Origin: Verrucomicrobiota bacterium | GTDB taxonomy: Bacteria; Verrucomicrobiota; Verrucomicrobiia; Verrucomicrobiales; Verrucomicrobiaceae | Assembly (NCBI GenBank): GCA_025360015.1 | Contig: JANYCZ010000059.1 | Coordinates: 1-64,000 of the forward strand | Reading direction: 5' to 3' | Length of the DNA: 64,000 nt | Part shown: positions 9,101 to 16,308 of the stretch, in pieces | Position numbering within the stretch: position 1 is the first letter of the stretch | How the letters are laid out: every line of letters begins with the position of its first letter | Position numbers and translations under genes: made by a program | The notes under the pieces: model-generated | What the model saw: only the letters and a program-made list of their open reading frames with translations | The model's database searches: none | What the model was told of the DNA's origin: nothing

Positions 9101-11974
9101 GCCACGGTCAATGACTTCAATCAAATCATCCGCCTCTCCAACACCAGTCTTCTGCCAGACAGCGGTGCTGTCGCAGGCACAGACTACCTCATCGACAACA
9201 ACGACGGCGACAACACGGACCCCGGCAGCTCCATCCTGGAGATCACCGCCTCCCAGACCGCCCGCAGCATCACGGTGGACGCCACCCAATCTGCCGGTCG
9301 GCTCACACTGGACGCCGCCGTCGTCCTCAGCAGTGACGTATGGAATTTCGGCAGCAGCAATGGTTACCCATACGAGATCACCGGCAGCGGCCCCGGCACA
9401 GGCATCACCACGGCCACCGCAGGCGGCATGCTCCAGATCAATAACTACAACTACGGCACAAAAACGACCGTAACCATCTCGGCCCCGATCATGGACAACG
9501 GCGGCAGCGGCCTCCGGGTCGCAGGCACCGGCCTCACCATCCTCACCGGCGCTGACACCTACACCGGGGAAACCATCATCAACGGCGGCACACTCTTCAT
9601 CAATGGCGACCACACGGCTGCCACCGGTGAAATCACTGTGCAGTCCTCCGCCGAACTGGCTGGCACCGGCATGCTCGGCAGCCACATCCACGTGCAGAAT
9701 GGCGGCATCCTGACCCCGGGAAGCATTGCTGCTATCGGCACACTCACCGGGACGACCGCCACCTTTGACACCAACAGCATCTTTCATGTGATAGGCGGCG
9801 GCACCACCCTGAGCAGCCTGCACCTCACCGGCACCGTCACCCTTGCCGCTGGTGCTCTCTTCTACATCGACACCGACTCCCCGCTCACGCTCACCAAATA
9901 CACCCTCATGACCGCCGCCAGCGGCCTGGATGGCAGCACCGCCTTCAATGTGGAGAGCAGTTTCGGGAAGCCGCTGAAGGGCGGCGATGTGCTCCCCGGC
10001 TACCATCTCGTTTACACTGGCAAAACACTTGAACTCGATGCCGATGTCACCGCACCCGCAGTCGCCTACTGGACCGGCAAGGTGGACAACAAATGGTCCT
10101 CCCTCACCTCCGGCAACAGCAACTGGGCTACCGCCGCAGACGGCCTCACCGACACCGCCGCACTCCCTGACTCACCCACAGATGTGACCTTCACCGCCCA
10201 AACCGTCCCCCTCAATACGACGGTCCTCACCGTCCTCGACCTCGACCTCACCATCAACAGCCTCACTGTCAATACGCCCACCATCATTACCGCAAATGGG
10301 GTCATCCTCACCGGGCCTGGTGCTCCACCACTGACCACGCACACGCTCACGGTGACCACCACCACGACGATCAACAGCCAGCTGGGCATCTCTGACGGAG
10401 CCACCCTCATCGACAATGGCACCCTTACCATTGCCAAAGAAGGCAACCTCTATGGCAACGGTGCCGTGCAGATGGCTGCGGATCAATCCATGATCGTCAA
10501 CGGGAGCATTACCGGGCCCATTTCCGACTTCATCGTCCCCGGCGCGCAGGCACTCTCACTCACCACCTCCGGCACCGGTGCCATCATGATGGAAGCAGGC
10601 AGCACTCTTCATCTCAATCTCAACACAGGGGCAGGCCTCGGAGACAACACGGGCATCAGCAGCGCCGCAGGCGTCCTTAATCTCCACGGCATTCTCAATG
10701 CCACCGCAGGAGGCACCCTCGTGCTGGAAAACCACAATGCCATGACCGGCTTTGCCGGCGGCGACCAGTGGAAGGTCATCGATCTCAACAGCGGTGCCGG
10801 TGCCATCACCGGTCACCTCGCCCTCAACGACAGCAGCCTCGGCCTCGCCACCGGCTTCATCGGCACCTTTGACCAGACCACCGGCATCTACAGCATCGCC
10901 GACCACCGCCCTGAAATGACCACGCAAAGCTCCGGCCTGCCCATGGCCAATGCCGAAGGCCAGTCCATCAACTCCGGCGTGCAGACCGCCACCAACGACG
11001 TCAACAACCACCTCTTCAACCTCCGCTCCGGTGGCGGCGAAGAAGACTCGGACGGCAGCATCGCCTCCTCCTTGGATGAAGGCGTGGTCCTCGGCCAGGG
11101 CGACGGCCCCGAAGACCCCATCGCCAAGCGCGTCAAACGCACCCGCCAGTGGGAAGTCTTCACCACCGTCAACTACGGCAACGTCCGCCTCAATCCGATC
11201 AGCAACCAGTCCGGTGTGCAGATCGACTCCTGGGCCTCCAGCGTCGGCGTTGAGCGCCACCTCTCCCGCGGCTTCATGCTCGGCTTTGCCGCCACCTTTC
11301 TGCAAAGCACCCAGAGCTACACCGGCGGCCTCGGCAATCTCCATCTCGAAGGCCCTTCCCTTTCCGCCTACGTCTCCTACGTGCGCAGAAACTACTGGAG
11401 CAGCCTCCTCTACTCCTTTGGCGACTACGACCTCGGCTCCCAGCGCAATCCCGGCCTTGGCCTCCCCACCGCCTCCGGTGCCACCAATGCCTACACCAAC
11501 GCCGTTCAATACAACACCGGCTGGAACTTCCGCTTCCAAAACAACACGCTCATCACCGGCCCCTTCGCCGGCATCGACTACCTCCACGGCACCGTGGACG
11601 CCTACACCGAGACCGGCGGCGGTGCCGGTGCGCTGCACTACGGCAAGCAGACCTTCGAATCCCTCGTCACCCGCATCGGCTGGTCCGCCTCCAAGAAAAT
11701 CGAAACCACCTGGGCCAGCATCATCCCGCAGCTCCGCCTCAGCTACGAGCGCCAGAACCTCAAGAATAACGGCACCAGCGTCAACCTCATCAATGCGCCT
11801 TTCAGCGCCGCTGGCGGCAATCAAAGCCCCGGGCAGGACTACATGGTCATCGGCACCGGCGTAAGCTTCCAGTTCAGCCCCGAGTTCAACCTGGTGCTCG
11901 GCTACCAGACGCAGATCTTCCGCAACAACCTCTCAGCCCACTTCGGCAGCATCCGCTTCGGCTACAGGTTCTAA
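6107..11974 (+). CDS. Giant autotransporter with PATR beta-strand repeats
   Basis: Type Va autotransporter of 1955 residues. A signal peptide (ends near SQVMAQ, residue 28) precedes a long passenger made of autotransporter-associated beta-strand repeats (pattern G-T-L-x-L / YTGGTTVNGGTL; e.g. NTYTGSTHVLGGTLLL and NTYTGGTTVNGGTLELD), predicted to form a right-handed beta-helix on the cell surface. The last 280 or so residues (from RQWEVFTTVNYGNV) form the beta-barrel and end in aromatic RFGYRF, as outer-membrane proteins do. A 47-residue unit containing GTWTNNSDLTIGNDGTGVLN is repeated in tandem, and a segment of about 500 residues is duplicated. No protease or lipase motif is visible in the passenger, so an adhesive or surface-layer role is the reasonable guess. 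Large antisense ORFs are shadows of the biased codon use. Confidence 0.93.
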   Translation: MLTPRLTRRLPAFILGCLTAALLTSQVMAQGGAFINYTNGQTYAAGYDTTGSIVTLTLTLGTATQSGLLTGSGSVLKADTGTLILSASNDYSGTTTLTAGTLQVVASGAISHSSSDLYVGKQSGDVATLLISGGSVSNANGYLGYDSGSNGTAMVSSGTWTNNSDLTIGNDGTGVLNISGGSVSNDNGILGASKGSSGTVNVSSGTWTNNSDLTIGNDGTGVLNLTDQGKVSVNSGNGTLYLANSSDSTGTLNLGTGGTAGILKAASVSGGDGTAVVNFNHTGVNVFTPTLGGALTVNQIGPGTTTLTAGNTYTGSTHVLGGTLLLGFFPYSPSASNILPSTTDLTLGSGTLHVSSYISIILVGGGIIQTGNSLAPAFQSDSIIVIGPGGGGIYPSTPTQTVNSFSTAFQGGGSIVLDMNRTLVLGTLNSIGKLSAVNFNTAATGANGANTGSGVIVLTGPSAGDAISSGFTVTDATGFGLATVDGSDQVIRLTTTALLPASGADAGTDYLINNNAGSSSTAGSSSLLISTSQSARSITVDTTAASGVLSLASGVVLGSDVWNFGSNGNGGFLFLGSGGGSHTFEITGSDSGAGITTTTAGGTLQFNNYNASPVTLSTNILDHGTTSVLFHGPGTTILTGTNMYNGDTTVSSGVLQVAGSGSITSLGTTTVGSQTGDNAVLNILGLVQDFSAVVGDAAGSTGTVNVNGNGEWDQKDTLTVGNSGTGVLNIDGGLVSSRVGILGANADSSGTVTVSNFGEWDVYGGLFIGQDGTGVLNLTDGGAVYLNGFKKIAGGTVTLGAQGTLNFGTGGATGYLLGTTTVTGDSGAVVNYDYNDFGRFKSPSNPVLTGDLAVNKLGGGYLFFDQQNTYTGGTTVNGGTLELDFFSVKSDIISRSSALTLGGGTLSLYAGKGPNSQTLNGLTTTAGTGSQIYLSSSVTLNLGALTSAGSGSALNFDTYDGGADGARVGTGIVLLSGQTTGSVINPGYTVTDSTGFGLATVNDFNQIIRLSNTSLLPDSGAVAGTDYLIDNNDGDNTDPGSSILEITASQTARSITVDATQSAGRLTLDAAVVLSSDVWNFGSSNGYPYEITGSGPGTGITTATAGGMLQINNYNYGTKTTVTISAPIMDNGGSGLRVAGTGLTILTGADTYTGETIINGGTLFINGDHTAATGEITVQSSAELAGTGMLGSHIHVQNGGILTPGSIAAIGTLTGTTATFDTNSIFHVIGGGTTLSSLHLTGTVTLAAGALFYIDTDSPLTLTKYTLMTAASGLDGSTAFNVESSFGKPLKGGDVLPGYHLVYTGKTLELDADVTAPAVAYWTGKVDNKWSSLTSGNSNWATAADGLTDTAALPDSPTDVTFTAQTVPLNTTVLTVLDLDLTINSLTVNTPTIITANGVILTGPGAPPLTTHTLTVTTTTTINSQLGISDGATLIDNGTLTIAKEGNLYGNGAVQMAADQSMIVNGSITGPISDFIVPGAQALSLTTSGTGAIMMEAGSTLHLNLNTGAGLGDNTGISSAAGVLNLHGILNATAGGTLVLENHNAMTGFAGGDQWKVIDLNSGAGAITGHLALNDSSLGLATGFIGTFDQTTGIYSIADHRPEMTTQSSGLPMANAEGQSINSGVQTATNDVNNHLFNLRSGGGEEDSDGSIASSLDEGVVLGQGDGPEDPIAKRVKRTRQWEVFTTVNYGNVRLNPISNQSGVQIDSWASSVGVERHLSRGFMLGFAATFLQSTQSYTGGLGNLHLEGPSLSAYVSYVRRNYWSSLLYSFGDYDLGSQRNPGLGLPTASGATNAYTNAVQYNTGWNFRFQNNTLITGPFAGIDYLHGTVDAYTETGGGAGALHYGKQTFESLVTRIGWSASKKIETTWASIIPQLRLSYERQNLKNNGTSVNLINAPFSAAGGNQSPGQDYMVIGTGVSFQFSPEFNLVLGYQTQIFRNNLSAHFGSIRFGYRF
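6570..6774 (+). repeat. Two 64-bp exact repeats in the passenger
   Basis: The 64-base sequence beginning tgagcagcggcacctggacc occurs identically at 6570-6633 and 6711-6774, 141 bases (47 codons) apart. It encodes the SSGTWTNNSDLTIGNDGTGVL part of the passenger repeat. Perfect identity at the DNA level implies a recent duplication or gene conversion and makes the copy number prone to change. Confidence 0.95.
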
Positions 11975-12004
11975 CGCATCGCAGACTCGCCTTCAAACAA
12001 GGCG

Positions 12005-13054
12005 CTAAACCCGCAGGGGCACGACCTTGCGGTCCAGATCATGGGTGGCGTGAATGCGCCGGACGGTGCCGCTGCGCGAACGCATCAGAATGGAGTGCGT
12101 TTCCACACGATGTCCCACGAGACGGCAGCCTGGCAGCAGGGGGCTGTCACTGATGCCTGTGGCGCAAAACAACGCGCTCTCACCGACGATGAGCTCATTC
12201 ACTCGAAAGACCTGCTCCATCTCAGCCGCAGGCGTGTATGCCGCGACCTCGGCGCGATGCGCTTCATCGTGAAACCACATGCGCAACTGCATGTCGCCAC
12301 CGAGGCATTTCAGCGCGGCAGCCGCCAGAATGCCTTCGGGAGAGCCGCCCATGCCCACGTAGAGATCGCAGTTCGACTCCGGCATGGAGGGCGCGACCGC
12401 CGCTGCGATGTCGCCATCCGTCACCATTCTCAAGGCAGCGCCCGTGCGGCGGATCTGCTCCACAATGTCGTGATGGCGGGGACGATCCATGGTGGAAACA
12501 ACGAGATCGCGTTCACGCTTGCCCAGGGCCTGGGCCACGAATGCGATGACCTCCTGCAGCGGCATGTCGAGGAAACAGCGGTCCCCCCTGCCCTCCAGCG
12601 CCTTCTTCACCGCCGGTCCGTAGGCGATCTTGTGGCTGTAAAAGCTCGGAATGCTTTTCATCGCACACGGCGCGCCGTCAGGGATCTGCGCCGCCGCAAT
12701 GACGGAAATGCTGTTGGGCAGGCCTTTGGCGATGTTGCTGGTGCCGTCGATGGGATCGAGAGCGATGTTGAAGCGCGGTGATCCATCACGCCAGGTGCCC
12801 AAGTGTTCACCCACGAAAATGCCGGGAGCATTGTCCTTGATGCCTTCACCGATCACGACCTCGCCACGAATGTCGAGAATGTCGAAGACGCCATAGATCG
12901 CGCTGCAAGCCGCACCATCCGCGAGTTCTTTCTCACCGCGCCCGAGCCAGTGGATCGCCTGCAGGGCCGCGTTTTCCGTGGCACGCACGAATTCAAATTC
13001 GAGGATGCGTTCCAGATCGTGAGTACTGCGCAGCGGTGGGAGAGATGTGGACAT
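12005..13054 (-). CDS. glpX: Class II fructose-1,6-bisphosphatase
   Basis: Gluconeogenic enzyme that hydrolyses fructose-1,6-bisphosphate to fructose-6-phosphate. The 349-residue protein matches GlpX along its length: early FEFVRATENAALQA, AIYGVFDILDIRGEVVIGEG, and the metal/phosphate-binding DPIDGT at about 100-105, followed by NIAKGLPNSISVIA. It is the last gene of the minus-strand run sufS-sufU-mutM-glpX, with 63 bases to mutM. A 6-bp stem (CGCCTT/AAGGCG, 11988-12004) lies between its stop and that of the convergent autotransporter and may terminate both. Together with the two aldolases elsewhere in the window it covers the central steps of gluconeogenesis. Confidence 0.94.
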   Translation of the reverse strand: MSTSLPPLRSTHDLERILEFEFVRATENAALQAIHWLGRGEKELADGAACSAIYGVFDILDIRGEVVIGEGIKDNAPGIFVGEHLGTWRDGSPRFNIALDPIDGTSNIAKGLPNSISVIAAAQIPDGAPCAMKSIPSFYSHKIAYGPAVKKALEGRGDRCFLDMPLQEVIAFVAQALGKRERDLVVSTMDRPRHHDIVEQIRRTGAALRMVTDGDIAAAVAPSMPESNCDLYVGMGGSPEGILAAAALKCLGGDMQLRMWFHDEAHRAEVAAYTPAAEMEQVFRVNELIVGESALFCATGISDSPLLPGCRLVGHRVETHSILMRSRSGTVRRIHATHDLDRKVVPLRV

Positions 13055-13117
13055 GGCGGGGGCGTGATTGGCACGTGGCTGGTTGCCACGCAGAAATGCC
13101 AGAATGCCGGACGAATG

Positions 13118-13936
13118 TCACGATCCCTTTTGGCATTTCGGGCAGAAGAACGTCGAGCGCTGGCCTTGGACGATGCGTTGGATGTCTGTTTTGCAGACAC
13201 GGCAGGGCTCCTCCGCCCGGTCATAGACACGCAGGGCGAGCTTGAAGTAGCCGGGTTCGCCGCTCTCATTCACAAAGTCACGCAACGTGGTGCCACCCAT
13301 CTTGATCGAAGCCGCCAGCACCTTGCGAATGGCCTGCACCAGCTTGACGAGTTTCGGCTTTGTCACCTTCCCCGCCGCCTGCTGCGGATTGATCCCTGCC
13401 GTGAACAAGGCCTCGCTGGCATAGATATTGCCGACGCCGACCACGACATGCGCGTCCATGATCACCTGCTTGATCGCGGCGGTCTTGCCCTTGCAGGCGG
13501 CCTGCAGATGCGCAGCATTGAATTTATCCTCCAGCGGTTCGGGCCCGAGGTTTTTGAGCAGCGCATGCTGCAGCGGATCGCCCTCAATCCACAAAGCCGC
13601 CCCGAAGCGACGCGGATCGTGCAGACGCAACTGCTTGCCCCCCTCCAGCGTGATGGCGAGATGATCGTGCTTCTTGAACGGTGTTTCCGCCGGCAGCACC
13701 CGTAGATTTCCCGACATGCCGAGGTGCAGCAGTAGCGTGCCTTTGGCGGTGCCAAACAGCAGGTACTTCGCCCGGCGTGTGCCTGTATCAATCCGGCAGC
13801 CTTCAAGCTCATGAATCGTGTCCGGCACCGGCCAGCGCATCCGCTTGTCCCGCACGATCACCTCCCGCACCCGCTTGCCAATCACATGCGGCGAGACACC
13901 GCGCAGCGTGGTTTCGACTTCGGGGAGCTCAGGCAT
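13118..13936 (-). CDS. mutM: Formamidopyrimidine-DNA glycosylase
   Basis: Bifunctional glycosylase/AP lyase that removes 8-oxoguanine and FapyG from DNA. All hallmarks are present in 272 residues: the N-terminal catalytic MPELPEVE (Pro2 nucleophile, Glu3), the RRAKYLLFG lysine region near residue 55, and the C-terminal zinc finger C-x2-C-x16-C-x2-C (CRVC...CPKC). The family's usual size is about 270. It starts three bases after the sufU stop, so translation is probably coupled. The pairing with Fe-S assembly genes suggests a common oxidative-stress logic, which is inference only. Confidence 0.96.
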   Translation of the reverse strand: MPELPEVETTLRGVSPHVIGKRVREVIVRDKRMRWPVPDTIHELEGCRIDTGTRRAKYLLFGTAKGTLLLHLGMSGNLRVLPAETPFKKHDHLAITLEGGKQLRLHDPRRFGAALWIEGDPLQHALLKNLGPEPLEDKFNAAHLQAACKGKTAAIKQVIMDAHVVVGVGNIYASEALFTAGINPQQAAGKVTKPKLVKLVQAIRKVLAASIKMGGTTLRDFVNESGEPGYFKLALRVYDRAEEPCRVCKTDIQRIVQGQRSTFFCPKCQKGS

Positions 13937-13939
13937 GGC

Positions 13940-14377
13940 CTATTTGCTTTCCAGCGCCTGCTCCAGCGCTCTCCAAGCCAGCATGGCGCACTTCACGCGC
14001 TGCGGAAACTTCTGCACGCCCTCAAGCAGGATAAGCTCACCCAGCGCATCCTCATTCACAGGAGCACCGTCGCCCATGACGACGCGGCGGAAATCTTCGC
14101 GCACGGCGGCGGCTTCGTCCTTGGACTTGCCTTTGATCTTCTGCGTCATCATGGAGGCGCTGGCCTGGCTGATGGCGCAGCCCTGGCCGGTGAACTTGAG
14201 ATCGTCGATGTGGCCGGTGTCGGACACGCGCACCCAGACGTCGATCTCGTCGCCGCAGGAGGGATTGTCGCCGTGGGCATGGAGGCAGGGCGGCGGGAGT
14301 TCGCCGCTATTGCGCGGGTTCCGGGAGTGATCGAGGATCACCTGCTGGTAAAGGTCGCGGAGGTCGTCGGAGAGCAT
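13940..14377 (-). CDS. sufU: SufU-type Fe-S cluster assembly protein
   Basis: Zinc-containing sulfur acceptor/scaffold that takes persulfide from SufS. In 145 residues it shows the conserved ligands Cys41 and Asp43 (NPSCGDEIDVW), Cys67 (GQGCAISQASASMM) and Cys130 (RVKCAMLAW), and the long region between Cys67 and Cys130 that distinguishes SufU from IscU. The gene lies two bases after sufS and three before mutM. SufB, SufC and SufD are not in the window and must be encoded elsewhere. Confidence 0.94.
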   Translation of the reverse strand: MLSDDLRDLYQQVILDHSRNPRNSGELPPPCLHAHGDNPSCGDEIDVWVRVSDTGHIDDLKFTGQGCAISQASASMMTQKIKGKSKDEAAAVREDFRRVVMGDGAPVNEDALGELILLEGVQKFPQRVKCAMLAWRALEQALESK

Positions 14378-14379
14378 GA

Positions 14380-15597
14380 TCAGGTGAAGAACTTACGTGC
14401 GAGGAGCAGTACTTCGACGAGGCGATTGATCTCTTCGAGCGTGTTGTAGAAATAAAAGCTGGCGCGTGTGGTGCCGGGGACCTTGAAGCGCTTCATCAGC
14501 GGCTGCGTGCAGTGGTGCCCGCCGCGCATGGCCACGCCGTGGCTGTTGGCGAATTCCACAAGATCGTGCGGATGCGCGAAATCGAGATGGAAGGCGGCGA
14601 GCGCGCCCCGGTGGCCGCCCTGGGGGCCGAGGATGCGGATGCCCGGCACCTCGCCCATGCGCTGCACAGCGTAGTTGGTCAGGTTGTGATCATGCCGCTG
14701 GATTTTTTCGAGACCGATGGCCTCCAGATAATCAATGGCAGCCCCGAGACCGATGACACCGGCAATGTTGGGCGTGCCCGCTTCAAAGCGATGCGGCGGC
14801 GCTTTGTAGGTGCTGCTCTCCATGGAGACGGTCAGGATCATCTCGCCGCCACCATGCCAGGGCGGCATGGTTTCCAGCAGGGCCATGCGGCCATAAAGTA
14901 CCCCGATGCCGGTGGGGCCGCACATTTTGTGGCCGGAGAAAACGAAGAAGTCGCAGCCGAGATCACGCACGTCGATGGGCATGTGGCCCGCACTCTGCGC
15001 ACCATCGAGCACCGTCACGGCACCCACGGCTCGCGCCTTGGTGCAAAGTTCCTTGGCCGGATTGATGGTGCCGAGAGAATTGGAGATATGAACGAAGGCG
15101 AACAGCTTCACCTGTTCCGTGAGGAGGGTTTCAATGGATGCCTCGTCAAGCGTGCCGTCATCCAGCACCGGAATGTACTTGAGGGTCGCGCCAGTGCGCT
15201 GGGCGAGCAACTGCCATGGGACGATGTTGCTGTGATGCTCCATGCCGGTGATGAGGATGACATCCCCCGCCCGCAGATTTTGCGTACCCCAGGTGTTCGC
15301 CACGAGGTTGATGCCCTCGGTGGTGCCGCGGGTGAAAATGATCTCATCGTCCGACGCAGCACCGATGAAATGTGCCGCTTTTTTCCGCGCCGCTTCAAAG
15401 GCCTCCGTGGCGCGATTGCTCAACTCGTGCAGCGCACGGTGGACGTTGGAGTTGTCGCGCTCGTAGTAATGCGAAAGGGTCTGAATGACCGCGCGCGGTT
15501 TCTGGCTGCTGGCCGCGTTGTCCAGATACACCAGCGGGTGCCCATTCACCTGCTGATCGAGGATGGGGAAATCAGAGCGTATGCGATGCCAGTCCAT
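14380..15597 (-). CDS. sufS: Cysteine desulfurase SufS
   Basis: PLP-dependent group II cysteine desulfurase, 405 residues, that mobilises sulfur from cysteine for Fe-S cluster assembly with SufU. Seen in the sequence: YLDNAASSQKP at the N-terminus, the internal aldimine lysine in FVFSGHKMCGPTG (Lys224), and the persulfide-bearing catalytic cysteine in MRGGHHCTQPLM (Cys363). It is the first gene of a compact operon sufS-sufU-mutM-glpX. Confidence 0.96.
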   Translation of the reverse strand: MDWHRIRSDFPILDQQVNGHPLVYLDNAASSQKPRAVIQTLSHYYERDNSNVHRALHELSNRATEAFEAARKKAAHFIGAASDDEIIFTRGTTEGINLVANTWGTQNLRAGDVILITGMEHHSNIVPWQLLAQRTGATLKYIPVLDDGTLDEASIETLLTEQVKLFAFVHISNSLGTINPAKELCTKARAVGAVTVLDGAQSAGHMPIDVRDLGCDFFVFSGHKMCGPTGIGVLYGRMALLETMPPWHGGGEMILTVSMESSTYKAPPHRFEAGTPNIAGVIGLGAAIDYLEAIGLEKIQRHDHNLTNYAVQRMGEVPGIRILGPQGGHRGALAAFHLDFAHPHDLVEFANSHGVAMRGGHHCTQPLMKRFKVPGTTRASFYFYNTLEEINRLVEVLLLARKFFT

Positions 15598-15614
15598 GAT
15601 CTTGGACCCTGGCG

Positions 15615-15887
15615 CTAGCGTGTCACCACGCCCTGGCGCGGTGAAGCAGCGGCGGCAGGCACCTGTCCGGCGTAGTGACCACGGCTTTCGATCTGACGGG
15701 CGCGCTCCTGCATGGTGGCAGGCTTGCCGTCAGTCGGCAGATTGTTTTCGGAAATGTAGCCCAGCAATGCTGAACCGGTTTGATCCAAAATTCTCAACGG
15801 ATAGGTGTTCTTGAAAGCACTCCATGTCTGGCAGCTGGTCAGGCCGGAAGAAAGCAAAACGAGAAAACTAAGACGGGCGAATTTCAT
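15615..15887 (-). CDS. Small lipoprotein upstream of sufS
   Basis: Protein of 90 residues from MKFARL with a type II signal peptide: a hydrophobic stretch ends in the lipobox LTSC (SSGLTSCQTW). The mature part is short and contains ERARQIESRGHYAG. No known domain is recognised. An alternative start six codons upstream (MINTTV, 15905) is possible. It lies 17 bases before sufS on the same strand and next to another small lipoprotein that shares an MxxRxREIxxxxGxG-like patch, so the two may be distant paralogues. Confidence 0.7.
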   Translation of the reverse strand: MKFARLSFLVLLSSGLTSCQTWSAFKNTYPLRILDQTGSALLGYISENNLPTDGKPATMQERARQIESRGHYAGQVPAAAASPRQGVVTR

Positions 15888-15935
15888 TACGGTCGTGTTT
15901 ATCATGACGATCCAATTCTGTAAACAACAAGATGC

Positions 15936-16175
15936 TCAGTGCTTGAAAGCTACCTGGGAGCCGGTGCCATCCGCTGCCAGGAGGCCACGGCCATTTTTGG
16001 CCTGAATCTCGCGCCCGCGCATTTCCATGGCCTTGCCATTGGCTGCCCCCTTGCCGTTCTCATCCGCAAACATCAGGTAGTATGGTGCAAGACGCAATGC
16101 CGTACCGATCAGCCCGCAGTTGCTGAGCAACAGGCAGGCGGCAAGGGCAAAGATCAGACGGGAATTCACGGGCAT
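15936..16175 (-). CDS. Very small lipoprotein
   Basis: A 79-residue protein with an N-terminal hydrophobic helix ending in the lipobox LSNC (LLLSNCGLIG). The mature part has a second moderately hydrophobic patch (ALRLAPYYLMFA) and a C-terminal charged patch AMEMRGREIQAKNGRG that resembles the neighbouring lipoprotein. The function is unknown. It is divergent from the large azurin-domain gene; the 133 bases between them must hold both promoters. Confidence 0.65.
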   Translation of the reverse strand: MPVNSRLIFALAACLLLSNCGLIGTALRLAPYYLMFADENGKGAANGKAMEMRGREIQAKNGRGLLAADGTGSQVAFKH

Positions 16176-16308
16176 TTGTTGGTAATATCACAGCGCCCCC
16201 CAAGAGTAAACATTTTTGATCTCCGCAGCCCAAGGCGAAACTTGCGTTTTCCCCAGCAAACATTGATCCTGCCCTTCCGTATTGGACAGCCCTTTCGTCC
16301 CAACCCAC

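Noticed and set aside
10556-11824. 422-aa and 410-aa minus-strand ORFs inside the autotransporter gene
   Set aside because: Shadow of repetitive GC-rich coding sequence; Gly/Ala/Val-rich without motifs.
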